Shown: positions 7,146 to 14,467, counted from the stretch's first letter. The stretch: DNA of 14,605 bases from an uncultured Lachnospiraceae bacterium (GCA_947565255.1 CANOFI010000024.1:1-14605), one strand, 5' to 3'. Notes: generated by a model from the letters alone, not told the origin. Numbers and translations are program-made.

Positions 7146-7610
7146 TTAAATAATCGTTTCCATACCATACTTTTGTATGGTCAATCCGCATCCCTGATAA
7201 AACTTCATAGCCTCTTCATTGCACGCCCACACATTCAGCGTGACATTATAGCAGCCGATACATTTGGCAAATTGCAGCACATGACGGTACAGGCCTGTAC
7301 CAATATGCTGTCCCCTCTGATTCTGGTCCACACACAAATCATCAATATACAGCGTTTTCCTGTCCTGCAGACTTCCGCCCCCAGCCTGCTGCAGTATGCA
7401 GAACGCATAGCCTGTCACCATGCCTTCCTCCACTGCAACAAATACCGGCCTGCTGCTGTCCGTTAAAATAGTCTCCACCTGTGATTCCGTATATTTTTTT
7501 CCGCCCGGCCGGAATAAATCCGGCCGTTTGTCCGAATGCACCTTCTGCACCTGATACAAAAGATTTATAATCTGCGGAATGTCCTCTGTTTTTGCTTTTC
7601 TGATTTCCAC
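7146..7610 (-). CDS. GNAT family N-acetyltransferase
   Basis: A complete 154-residue GCN5-related acetyltransferase, which transfers acetyl from acetyl-CoA to an amine on a small molecule or protein. The fold order is clear: N-terminal strand VEIRKAKTEDIPQIINLL, central strands around residues 55-73, then LYIDDLCVDQNQRGQHIGTGL (87-107), the acetyl-CoA-binding motif A with its R/QxxGxG-like turn, and the C-terminal NVWACNEEAMKFYQGCGL (126-143) typical of motif B. I chose the GTG start at 7610 because AAAGGAGA lies six bases upstream and the protein then starts on the first GNAT strand. A GTG at 7670 would add 20 non-homologous-looking residues with a poorly spaced ribosome binding site. The substrate is unknown. 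It has its own upstream promoter. Confidence 0.9.
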   Translation of the reverse strand: MEIRKAKTEDIPQIINLLYQVQKVHSDKRPDLFRPGGKKYTESQVETILTDSSRPVFVAVEEGMVTGYAFCILQQAGGGSLQDRKTLYIDDLCVDQNQRGQHIGTGLYRHVLQFAKCIGCYNVTLNVWACNEEAMKFYQGCGLTIQKYGMETII

Positions 7611-7763
7611 TTTCTGTCTCCTTTCTTCTGTCTCCCAGTCATGCACTCTATTTAATAAATAAGCCTGCACGAACTTTTTAATCTCCTGCCACCTCTTCTG
7701 TTACGAGCATGGAGCAATCAAAAAACAGCGTCCAAATGCAACATATCGCATACAACACAAAAT

Positions 7764-7791
7764 ATTATAGCACATATATTTTATCTGTGTT
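7764..7791 (-). promoter_or_regulatory. Extended -10 promoter upstream of the GNAT gene
   Basis: On the minus strand, TGC-TATAAT is a perfect -10 hexamer (7764-7769) with a TGn extension (7770-7772). A weak -35-like AACACA lies 16 bases upstream (7786-7791). Transcription would start near 7757, about 147 bases before the GTG of the acetyltransferase. That leader holds no clear ORF or terminator. Confidence 0.6.
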
Positions 7792-7830
7792 TATTTTTGC
7801 GACAGCCCCTCCAAAAAATCTGCCGTCTCC

Positions 7831-8508
7831 TTATCTGGGCAGCGGTCTCGGCAGTTCCACATTACTGTAGGGAAACCGCTGCCAGTACAGCCGGCAAAAC
7901 TCCTCATATCCCAAAAATGCCGGACTTAATCCAAACAAACGTTCCCCATTGCGGTCATAGACCTGCACTTTTGAAAACCGCACGCGCAATTCCCCGATCT
8001 CTTCCCATACAACCATGCGTTTTTTCATTCGGCAGACAATCAGAATTCTCTCCGAATTAAAATAAACGGTCGTCCATATTGAGGAAAATCCAAACAGCAT
8101 CAGGAGTGTAAACAAAATACAAAATACGCTTCCCCCTCCAAACCACCAGCGCATCACCTCCGGCGCATCCTCAGCCGCCCCTGCCGTACATGCAAGCGCC
8201 CCGAACCCATATACACATGCCCACATAAAAAATATCATTGCAATGAGAAAGCCCTTCATGCCCGGAGCTGTGCGGTAAATATAACCGGATCTGTCATTTT
8301 TTACTTGCTGAAAAAATTCACGCCCCATCTTCTTATCTTTTCTTGCATCCCATTGCGAAAAAAAGAATGCTGCCACGAAAATCATCCCGATTAAGCCAAG
8401 CTTTACCAGATATTCTGTCAGTGAATTCCAGTTCTCATCCCAGATACAAAATGCAGCTATCGCGGCCGTCAGCAGAAGCCAGCCAAATACCTTCATTGCT
8501 TTTTTCAT
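7831..8508 (-). CDS. Four-helix membrane protein with PH-like cytosolic domain, unknown function
   Basis: A 225-residue protein I do not recognise by name. Four hydrophobic segments are visible: about 5-22, 33-50, 85-108 and 125-146. A soluble C-terminal domain follows. Its pattern (YFNSERILIVCRMKKRMVVW, then EEIGELRVRF, VQVYDRNGERLFGL and a helix YEEFCRLYWQRF) resembles bacterial PH-type domains seen in other small membrane proteins; this is a fold guess from pattern, not a match. ATG 8508 is preceded by GGAGGA ten bases upstream, while the frame is open to a TTG/ATG around 8559 with a weaker site. It follows the second ABC exporter gene by 81 bases on the same strand, so it is probably the third gene of that operon and may be an accessory or immunity-type protein for the exporter. 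Confidence 0.78.
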   Translation of the reverse strand: MKKAMKVFGWLLLTAAIAAFCIWDENWNSLTEYLVKLGLIGMIFVAAFFFSQWDARKDKKMGREFFQQVKNDRSGYIYRTAPGMKGFLIAMIFFMWACVYGFGALACTAGAAEDAPEVMRWWFGGGSVFCILFTLLMLFGFSSIWTTVYFNSERILIVCRMKKRMVVWEEIGELRVRFSKVQVYDRNGERLFGLSPAFLGYEEFCRLYWQRFPYSNVELPRPLPR

Positions 8509-8589
8509 CCGTACCTTCTCCTCCTTTCCTGCCAGTGCAGTGTTTACGGCACTCATCAATTACCTGTATATTACGGATTATTCCGTCCG

Positions 8590-10434
8590 TCACCCATTCT
8601 GATACCAGCCTGCCTGCTCGCTGAACATCCGGTAATATATTCCCTTTTTCTCCATCAGCTCTTCATGCTGCCCAATCTCCGCAAGCTTTCCTTCCTCCAA
8701 CACGACAATCAGATCCGCAAGCCTTGCAAAGCCAATCCGGTGCGAGATCAGAACTGATGTTCTGTCCTTGATCGTATTCCGGATATTCTGGAACTGCTGC
8801 AGTTCTGCAATCGGGTCGAGCGCCGCTGCCGGCTCATCCATAATCAGAATTCCGCGGTCGCTCAAATGCGCTCTGGACACAGCCAGCCGCTGCCATTCCC
8901 CGCCGGAAAACAGACTGCTCTTCTGCTTGTACCAGCGCCCCATATAATGGTCCAGGCCATCGTCAAACCGCTCCACAAGCTTATCTGCTCCGCCTTTTTT
9001 CGCAGCGTCCATCAGTACTTCATCCTCATCTACCTTTGTGATATCCCCAAATGCAATATTTTCCCGGATCATCAGTTCAAATTTGACAAAATCCTGAAAG
9101 GTCACACCAATGTTTTTCACAATTTCCTCACGACTCCATTTGGAATAATGTTTTCCCTTAAAGAACATCTGCCCTTCTGTCGGCACACAAATGCCGAGCA
9201 GCAGTTTTACAAGCGTGCTCTTGCCGGCTCCGTTCGCCCCGACTAACGCCACAGTCTGCCCCTGCCGGATGGTAAGGCTGATATGGTCAAGCGCCTTCTT
9301 ATCCTCGCGGTAATAGAAGCTGACGTCCTTTAATTCAAACACAATGGGAGGCTCTCCCTTCTTTACCGGCGTCGGCAAAATACGTGCATCCTCCTTCGCC
9401 GCCGGGACCAGGCTCTGATAATCCGTTGAAAATACTTTCTTTGTAAAATACAGGTCGCTGCACCATTCCAGCAATGAAGAAATCTGCCGTCCAAGCCTTG
9501 TGCAGCCCGACTGAATCTGTTCAAACACGGAGACAAAAAGCGTCAGTCCGCCCAGCTGCAGCCTGCCCTTCTGTATGAGCCACAAACCGATAAACAAGAT
9601 GATAAATTTACTGACAGTCGCAAACAACGTAATCAAGTCAAAACTTCTCCGGCGGCGTTCTTCATTGGCCAGCCTCCGTTTTAAAAAGGGCTCTTCAATC
9701 TGCCTCCAACGCCGGTTCAGAATCTCTCTCAACCCCAGCACGCGCACTTCCTTTGCCGCGTCAGTATTAAACATCAGGTGAAAATAATAATCCATATGCC
9801 GCCAGTTATTCCTCTCCTTTTCCCAAAATTCATAGCTTTTCTGTGAATTTTGATAACCGACAGGAATAACGAAAGCAAGAAAAACCAGCGCCGCCAATAC
9901 GAGAAAAAACGATGTGGAAGCCGCCAGCACAAGAATGCCTGCCAGAGACACAAGGTTGCCAAATAACTCAATCGCACTGCTCAGAAACCAGACAATGGTA
10001 TTTGTCTTGGTCTTAATTGCCTCCATATCATCGGCCGTCTGTTTATCATCAAAGCAGCGGAGCGGAATATTGCGCACCTTCTCTCCAAGCATTTTATGAA
10101 CAGCCACCCCGTAAACGCGCCTCGCAATAAAATTAAAAAGCTGGGGAAGCAGTGCATAAACCGTGCTGCAGAACATAACCGCCGCTAATACAACAATAAG
10201 CCCAATTGCCTTATTCAGGCTGGCGTGCATTCCAATCTGTTTTGTAATATCATCCACCACAGCCTTTGTCAGCGCCAGAAAAAAAGTCGGAAGCAGCGCA
10301 CCCAGAAAAGAAAAACCAAACCACAGACACAGGCATTTTTTGTCAATCTCCCATGCCTGCTTCATGCCATATGCAAAACCGCTGCGCTGTTTTCGAAATT
10401 CTTCCCAAAACGTTCCTTTTTCTTTCTGTTTCAT
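8590..10434 (-). CDS. ABC exporter half-transporter B (permease-ATPase fusion)
   Basis: A 614-residue type IV ABC exporter half: six membrane helices in about residues 30-330, then a nucleotide-binding domain. Walker A is GANGAGKST (399-407). The signature is FSGGE (509-513), followed by WQRLAVSRA, and differs from LSGGQ. Walker B is ILIMDEP with catalytic Glu534, then LDP in the D-loop; the switch histidine is His565 in SHRIGFARLAD. All ATPase residues are present, so the site should be active. I chose ATG 10434 because AGGAGG lies seven bases upstream; an upstream ATG at 10458 overlaps the end of the previous gene. Only 11 bases separate it from the partner half-transporter, and the ribosome binding site overlaps that gene's stop, so tight co-expression and a heterodimer are likely. 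The substrate is unknown. Confidence 0.92.
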   Translation of the reverse strand: MKQKEKGTFWEEFRKQRSGFAYGMKQAWEIDKKCLCLWFGFSFLGALLPTFFLALTKAVVDDITKQIGMHASLNKAIGLIVVLAAVMFCSTVYALLPQLFNFIARRVYGVAVHKMLGEKVRNIPLRCFDDKQTADDMEAIKTKTNTIVWFLSSAIELFGNLVSLAGILVLAASTSFFLVLAALVFLAFVIPVGYQNSQKSYEFWEKERNNWRHMDYYFHLMFNTDAAKEVRVLGLREILNRRWRQIEEPFLKRRLANEERRRRSFDLITLFATVSKFIILFIGLWLIQKGRLQLGGLTLFVSVFEQIQSGCTRLGRQISSLLEWCSDLYFTKKVFSTDYQSLVPAAKEDARILPTPVKKGEPPIVFELKDVSFYYREDKKALDHISLTIRQGQTVALVGANGAGKSTLVKLLLGICVPTEGQMFFKGKHYSKWSREEIVKNIGVTFQDFVKFELMIRENIAFGDITKVDEDEVLMDAAKKGGADKLVERFDDGLDHYMGRWYKQKSSLFSGGEWQRLAVSRAHLSDRGILIMDEPAAALDPIAELQQFQNIRNTIKDRTSVLISHRIGFARLADLIVVLEEGKLAEIGQHEELMEKKGIYYRMFSEQAGWYQNG

Positions 10435-10445
10435 ATAACTACCTC

Positions 10446-12272
10446 CTATACATACCACTGTGCCTGCGCATGATACATCTGTTTATAATAGCCATCCATC
10501 TTCGTCAGCTGTTCATGCGTTCCATCCTCCACAATCTGTCCTTCATGAAACACGAGAATGCGGTCGGCAAGCCTGGTTGCCCCCAGGCGATGGGAAATGA
10601 GCAAAACGGTCCTGTCCTCCGTAAGGTCCTGAAACTCCCTGTAAAGATTGGATTCTGCTACCGGATCCAAAGCTGCGGTCGGCTCGTCCAGTATCATAAT
10701 TTTCGCACGCTCCTTTAAAAGATTTCTCGCCATTGCCAGCTTTTGCCACTGCCCGCCTGACAGGTCCCGTCCGCCCTCCTCAAATGTGCCGAGATGCGTG
10801 TCAAATCCCTTCGGCATTGCCATAATTTCATCGTAGAGCCCGGCTTTTTTGGCCGCCTGTTCAATATCGGCGCGGGAGTGCTCATGCGCCAGATCTCCAA
10901 GCGCAATATTGTCCGCAACAGACATTTCATAATGCACAAAATTCTGATAGGTACAGGAAAGATTTTCGCGAAGAAGCGGCAGGTTATTGGCAATATTTAC
11001 CCCATTTACCAGTATCTCTCCCTCAACCGGCTGGTAAAGGCCCGTCAAAAGGGCTATAAAAGTGCTTTTTCCGGAACCATTTTCCCCGATAATTGCAATT
11101 TTTTCGCCCTGCCTGATTGTAAGATTAATGTCCTTTAAGACAGTCTGCTCCGTCTGCGGATAGGCAAATGTGACGTGCTTAAATTCAATATCCACGCTGT
11201 CAGGCATATCCGGCTGCCTTCCGGCCTCCTGCCCTTTTCCAGAATCCGTCTCACTTGTGCCCCCTTCTTCCTCATACTCCATCACTTCAAAATAATGCTC
11301 AATATAACGTCCCTCATCCCCGATAGAAAGCAGATTCAAAAACAGCTGGTTTACAGAGGACTGCAGATTTCTGGCCGATGTATATATCAGCACGAAGGAG
11401 CCTACGCCCAGCTGCCCTTTGTAAATCCGCGTCACAATCAGAATAAGGGACACACCGATTGCCGCATAATTAATGAGACTTGCCAGCACATTGATAGCGC
11501 TGTATTTTTTCATTGTCTTTTCCTGCGTGCCCTGCATGATTTTCACCGACTGGTCATACCGGCCTAATATGTAATCGAATAAATTATAAAACTGCATTTC
11601 TTTGATGTATTTTTTGCGGTATAAAAGCCAGCTGACATAGTTCTGGAACCGGTTTTCATGGGAATTTTTCATCGTATCCCAGTAGGTTTCCTCTGTCTGC
11701 ATGTGCCGAATCAGCACAGAGGGCACTGCCGAACAGAGGATAATGGCTGCCACCAGAATGCTCTCATGTGCGATAATCAGCCCGGTTGTCACACACTGCA
11801 CCGCCGCATGGAGCGTATATGTGGCTGCATTTACGACCCTCGAAATCCGGTCCTCCAAATGTCCTTTTACAAAATCAAGCATCTGGTGTGTTTTAACATC
11901 GTCAAAATAAGCCAGCTTTACCTTTGCTACCTTGTTCATGATTCCATTTTGCACAAACAGCTCCACACGGCCCCACATACGGTACTGCACCTTTACCGAA
12001 ACAATGCCGATTAAGGCCACCAAAAGCTCAACGCCTCCCCATATGGAAAGCCACATGGCTGCCGCGCCCCAGGCTGTCTGGCTCCCGCCAAGGACCTCTG
12101 CCGCCTCATTGATAAAATTCTTCTGAAACACGGCCGTAAATGACGTAAACGCACCCATAACCAGCCAGATAAACGTAAATGCAAGGTACTTTCCGCCTCC
12201 GGACAGCACAACCAGACGCAGCGAGGATACAATTGTCCTGATTACATTGGCCCGCTTCTGTTTCTCTTCCAT
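10446..12272 (-). CDS. ABC exporter half-transporter A (permease-ATPase fusion)
   Basis: A 608-residue half-size ABC exporter with six hydrophobic segments in about residues 28-320 and a C-terminal ATPase domain. Walker A is GENGSGKST (396-404), the Q-loop glutamine is in CTYQNFVHYE, the signature is LSGGQ followed by WQKLAMARN (504-517), Walker B is IMILDEP (525-531) with LDP following, and the switch His561 lies in SHRLGATRLAD. A charged linker (YEEEGGTSETDSGKGQEAGRQ) joins the two domains. LSGGQWQ and the EPTAALDPVAE stretch recall NisT/SpaT-type lantibiotic exporters, suggesting a peptide-like substrate, though there is no peptidase domain. ATG 12272 is preceded by GGAGGA seven bases upstream; the frame is open to 12305 but without a suitable site. 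It is the first gene of a probable three-gene operon, with its own promoter. Confidence 0.92.
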   Translation of the reverse strand: MEEKQKRANVIRTIVSSLRLVVLSGGGKYLAFTFIWLVMGAFTSFTAVFQKNFINEAAEVLGGSQTAWGAAAMWLSIWGGVELLVALIGIVSVKVQYRMWGRVELFVQNGIMNKVAKVKLAYFDDVKTHQMLDFVKGHLEDRISRVVNAATYTLHAAVQCVTTGLIIAHESILVAAIILCSAVPSVLIRHMQTEETYWDTMKNSHENRFQNYVSWLLYRKKYIKEMQFYNLFDYILGRYDQSVKIMQGTQEKTMKKYSAINVLASLINYAAIGVSLILIVTRIYKGQLGVGSFVLIYTSARNLQSSVNQLFLNLLSIGDEGRYIEHYFEVMEYEEEGGTSETDSGKGQEAGRQPDMPDSVDIEFKHVTFAYPQTEQTVLKDINLTIRQGEKIAIIGENGSGKSTFIALLTGLYQPVEGEILVNGVNIANNLPLLRENLSCTYQNFVHYEMSVADNIALGDLAHEHSRADIEQAAKKAGLYDEIMAMPKGFDTHLGTFEEGGRDLSGGQWQKLAMARNLLKERAKIMILDEPTAALDPVAESNLYREFQDLTEDRTVLLISHRLGATRLADRILVFHEGQIVEDGTHEQLTKMDGYYKQMYHAQAQWYV

Positions 12273-12348
12273 TTCAGCTTCCTCCTTTATTTTCCACAGC
12301 AGCAAATACGATACCTGCTGCCTGTACGACTATTTTTAAGTAATCAAG

Positions 12349-12357
12349 ATTATATCA
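12349..12357 (-). promoter_or_regulatory. Extended -10 promoter of the ABC exporter operon
   Basis: On the minus strand, TGA-TATAAT gives a perfect -10 box (12349-12354) with a TGn extension (12355-12357). No good -35 exists, since that position falls in the T-run of the preceding terminator. Transcription would start near 12342, leaving a leader of about 70 bases before the first ABC gene. Confidence 0.6.
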
Positions 12358-12367
12358 TATTTTATTT

Positions 12368-12423
12368 AAAAAAACACCTCCAAAGTAACAGATTTTTATA
12401 TTTTGTCTGTCTACTTCAGAGGT
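12368..12423 (-). terminator. Rho-independent terminator of the Rpn-family gene
   Basis: On the minus strand, positions 12423-12406 pair with 12392-12376: about 17 base pairs including three G-U pairs and one bulged A, around a 13-base A/T loop. A run of seven T follows directly (12374-12368). It begins 29 bases after the stop of the Rpn-family gene and separates it from the ABC exporter operon. Confidence 0.88.
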
Positions 12424-12451
12424 ATCCTATGACCTTTATGGGTACTCTGCC

Positions 12452-13456
12452 TTATACCGTCTGTCTGCCAAATATTTCTATATACTCCTGCGCTTTTTCC
12501 TTTGGTACATTTAATTTTTTCTGCAGCATTTCTAAAATTTCAGTTTCAGAAAGTCCCAACTCGAATCCTACCACAATAATTCCCTTTGCCTCACCTTCAA
12601 GCCTGCCCTCAATCCTACCTTCAATTCTGCCTTTACTTTCATTTTCTTTTGCAATCTCTTCAAACACAGTATACATCTTACCATCTCCTATCTCAAAAGC
12701 CTTGTAATCAATCCTTGTGTTTGCTGCCCCTGCAACTGTCATAATCACAGATTTGTCCACCTTATGCTCCTCCGCATATGCAATCGCCTTTTCCTTTATT
12801 TCCTTCAGCGGACTGCTTTTGTCCAGCAATATCTCCAGAAGGTTAAATAAATCTACATTGTCGGTATTTTGGAGCTTTAATGTATTCACCCTTGCCTCCA
12901 CAAGGTTCATCCTGTAGTCACTGACCGCGTGTTCCAGCCACTGCGGGATATCCAGCATCCCGCAAAGCGAGGTCGCCCCGTCCCACGGTTTCTCCCCATA
13001 GTACACAACTATGGTTATCACGGGAATCAATCTGTCCGCCCGTTTCATTTTTGACAGATATTCATCCTCATTCATGCCCCTGCTGTCGCGGTACTTTCCT
13101 GCATTGGCATCGTACTGCTTTTTGTATGCCGCATAGTCCACACCCATGACTCTCATGGGCATTGCATAGTGAATCCTCTCCTGATTCTCCAGACCGTACA
13201 TCACAAACTGCGCGCCAAGAGCGCCTGAGACCTTCTGTATATTGATGACATCCCTTGCTGCCTGTATGCTCTGTGCATATTCCCTGTTTTCCAGTATTGT
13301 GGATTGTTCTGTATCTGCATCCTCCAATTCACCGGGACAAATCCTCTGCTCCCCACTGAAGAGAACTGCGTTGAACAGATCTGCAAACCGCCCGTTATCA
13401 CTCCAGTAATTTTTCAATACCGTATCCGGCTTTAATTGCCGTGTTTTCTTTTTCAT
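12452..13456 (-). CDS. Rpn family recombination-promoting nuclease / putative transposase (PD-(D/E)XK)
   Basis: A 334-residue member of the Rpn/YhgA-like family, endonucleases of PD-(D/E)XK type that promote RecA-independent recombination in E. coli and are abundant in Lachnospiraceae. Diagnostic stretches are FADLFNAVLFSGE (24-36), the RDV segment with Asp69, the YGLENQERIHYAMPMRVM block (87-104, with Glu90 and Gln92) and VITIVVYYGEKPWDGA. These match the N-terminal nuclease domain. The C-terminal third is charged and carries the GRIE/GRIE/GRLE repeat (276-287) typical of the family. I chose ATG 13456 (MKKKTRQLKPDTVLK), which gives the family N-terminus; its AGGAGG site is rather far (14 bases). 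The frame is open to 13495. It is a single-gene unit ended by a strong terminator. No terminal inverted repeats are seen, so I do not call it an insertion sequence. Confidence 0.9.
   Translation of the reverse strand: MKKKTRQLKPDTVLKNYWSDNGRFADLFNAVLFSGEQRICPGELEDADTEQSTILENREYAQSIQAARDVINIQKVSGALGAQFVMYGLENQERIHYAMPMRVMGVDYAAYKKQYDANAGKYRDSRGMNEDEYLSKMKRADRLIPVITIVVYYGEKPWDGATSLCGMLDIPQWLEHAVSDYRMNLVEARVNTLKLQNTDNVDLFNLLEILLDKSSPLKEIKEKAIAYAEEHKVDKSVIMTVAGAANTRIDYKAFEIGDGKMYTVFEEIAKENESKGRIEGRIEGRLEGEAKGIIVVGFELGLSETEILEMLQKKLNVPKEKAQEYIEIFGRQTV
12596..12631 (-). repeat. Three 12-base in-frame repeats in the Rpn-family gene
   Basis: Three consecutive 12-base units encode GRIE, GRIE and GRLE (minus strand, 12631 down to 12596), differing by a few synonymous or conservative changes. 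Such short in-frame repeats near the C-terminus are common in Rpn/YhgA proteins and may vary in number between strains. Confidence 0.75.
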
Positions 13457-13574
13457 GAACCACCGATTCCCCTCCTGCTGATTATAGTATACCATTCCTG
13501 CCCTTATATTACAAGGCTGAACAAGCGTCCATTGTACCTTTTCATCCCATAATAAGTCTTGTAATTATGATAAT

Positions 13575-13661
13575 CCTCTTTTGTTTTTCCTCCTTTGTTT
13601 TCCCCTCTTTTGTTTTTCCTCCTTTGTTTTCCCCTCTTTTGTTTTCCCCTCCTTTGTCTCT
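13575..13661. repeat. Pyrimidine-rich tandem repeat, 14-15 base units
   Basis: Six imperfect units alternate CCTCTTTTGTTTTT and CCTCCTTTGTTTTCC. The first two pairs form a perfect 29-base direct duplication (13575-13603 and 13604-13632). Later units (13633-13647, 13648-13661) diverge and the pattern fades by 13680. Three units contain CCTCCTTT, so the minus strand carries AAAGGAGG three times. Confidence 0.9.
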
Positions 13662-13711
13662 CCTTCTTTTCTTTGTTCCACCCCTGCCATTGACCCATTA
13701 TTTCCATAGTC

Positions 13712-13760
13712 GTGAATTTTCACTTGCAACTTTCACCATCAATCATATATAATGGTGAAA
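13712..13760. promoter_or_regulatory. Inverted repeats across the cyclophilin-like promoter (candidate operator)
   Basis: TTTCACCAT (13731-13739) and ATGGTGAAA (13752-13760) are perfect nine-base inverted repeats 12 bases apart. The left arm lies in the promoter spacer and the right arm overlaps the -10 box and start site. Just upstream of the -35, GTGAATTTTCAC (13712-13723) is a second small palindrome with the same GTGAA/TTCAC half-site. No U-run follows on either strand, so this is operator-like rather than a terminator. Confidence 0.6.
13724..13753 (+). promoter_or_regulatory. Sigma-A promoter of the cyclophilin-like gene
   Basis: TTGCAA (13724-13729) and a perfect TATAAT (13748-13753) are separated by 18 bases. 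Transcription should start near 13760, about 30 bases before ATG 13791, whose GGGAGGA ribosome binding site (13778-13784) is strong. Confidence 0.78.
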
Positions 13761-13790
13761 AAATAAACTATCTTTCCGGGAGGAATTATT

Positions 13791-14384
13791 ATGTCAACCA
13801 ATCAAACAAACAACCCCATTGCTGCCATGCACATGGCAAATGGTTCGGAAATCGCCATAGAACTGCTGCCTGAAGCAGCTCCAAATACAGTAAACAGCTT
13901 TATTTATGCCGTTCAGCATAAGGTCTACGACAACCATGCGATTGAGCGCATTGTCCCCGGCTCCTGGATTGATTTAAGCTATACAGCCTTTGGCAAAGAA
14001 GCTGCCCGATATCTTATTCCCTGGGAATTTGAACAGAATCCGCACTTAAAACCGCTGCCGTCCCACCCCGGATGCGTCTGCATGGGAGGCTATGACGAGC
14101 TTGGCGAAGCAGGCTGCGAGGTTTTCTTTCCGCTTCGCGACTGCCCGGAGCATCTTGGAAAATATCCTGTCTTTGGGAAACTATTACATGGTATGGAAGA
14201 ACTTTACCGGTTAGAAAAGGTTTTGACCCGTCCGGTAACAGACTACCCCATCGGGGGTATCGAAATCAACAAACCGGTGAAACCGGAAATTATTGATTAT
14301 GTAAGTTTAGAATTGAACGGCTACGTTCCCAAGCCGCCGATTCGGGTCAGTCATAACACGCTGCCCGGGTGCTGGTTTACATAA
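13791..14384 (+). CDS. Divergent cyclophilin-type peptidyl-prolyl isomerase-like protein
   Basis: A 197-residue cytosolic protein (no signal peptide) with the cyclophilin plan: IAAMHMANGSEIAIELLPEA (10-29) and APNTVNSFIYAV (30-41) match the first strands and helix, YDNHAIERIVPGSWI (46-60) takes the place of the active-site FHRVIPGFVIQGGD segment, GCEVFF (108-113) that of GSQFFI, and KYPVFGKLLHGMEEL (124-138) the KYTVFGRVIEGMD segment. The catalytic arginine equivalent (Arg53) is kept, but the QGGD and SQ residues are lost, so isomerase activity is doubtful and peptide binding may remain. A C-terminal tail (about 160-197) extends past the usual domain. The start is fixed by GGGAGGA before ATG 13791. 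It is transcribed alone, away from the Rpn gene, with a clear promoter and candidate operator. Family assignment is good; function is uncertain. Confidence 0.82.
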   Translation: MSTNQTNNPIAAMHMANGSEIAIELLPEAAPNTVNSFIYAVQHKVYDNHAIERIVPGSWIDLSYTAFGKEAARYLIPWEFEQNPHLKPLPSHPGCVCMGGYDELGEAGCEVFFPLRDCPEHLGKYPVFGKLLHGMEELYRLEKVLTRPVTDYPIGGIEINKPVKPEIIDYVSLELNGYVPKPPIRVSHNTLPGCWFT

Positions 14385-14402
14385 AATATTTTTACGTAAA
14401 CC
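14374..14402 (+). terminator. Hairpin spanning the cyclophilin-like stop codon
   Basis: GGTTTACATAAAA (14374-14386) and TTTTACGTAAACC (14390-14402) pair over 12 of 13 positions with a three-base loop. The TAA stop lies inside the left arm. GTTTTGTG follows, a weak U-rich tail, so it may be a poor intrinsic terminator or a 3' stabilising hairpin. Confidence 0.4.
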
Positions 14403-14452
14403 GTTTTGTGTGGACCGTTTTGTGTAAATCATTTTATGCAGGCCATCTTATG
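14397..14452. repeat. Four degenerate 14-base tandem repeats
   Basis: TAAACCGTTTTGTG, TGGACCGTTTTGTG, TAAATCATTTTATG and CAGGCCATCTTATG follow each other without gaps. They fill most of the space between two convergent genes. No coding or transposon role is visible. Confidence 0.7.
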
Positions 14453-14467
14453 TGTTTGACACTTGTT

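Larger units (their letters stand above)
13457..13790. other. Intergenic region between the divergent Rpn and cyclophilin-like genes
   Basis: This 334-base gap contains, from left to right: the poorly spaced AGGAGG site of the Rpn gene, about 75 bases with no visible feature, a pyrimidine-rich tandem repeat (13575-13661), and the cyclophilin-like gene's promoter with nested inverted repeats (13712-13760). A 67-codon minus-strand frame through the repeat has no ribosome binding site and low-complexity composition and is not called. Confidence 0.7.

Noticed and set aside
7797..7830. Terminator after the four-helix membrane protein gene
   Set aside because: The six-pair CGGCAG/CTGTCG stem has a 14-base loop and is followed by A residues, not T, on the minus strand.
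8509..8559. Earlier start for the four-helix membrane protein at 8559
   Set aside because: The start codon would be TTG with a weak site; ATG 8508 has a strong GGAGGA and begins directly before the first membrane segment.
12452..13456. Intact insertion sequence around the Rpn 'putative transposase'
   Set aside because: No terminal inverted repeats or target duplications are visible, and the gene has its own terminator like an ordinary single gene.
13481..13486. TATAAT on the minus strand upstream of the Rpn gene
   Set aside because: There is no usable -35 box, and the predicted start would fall within the gene's AGGAGG site.
13504..13707. 67-codon minus-strand ORF through the pyrimidine repeat
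   Set aside because: Its lysine/arginine/glycine-rich composition comes from the tandem repeat, and no ribosome binding site precedes it.
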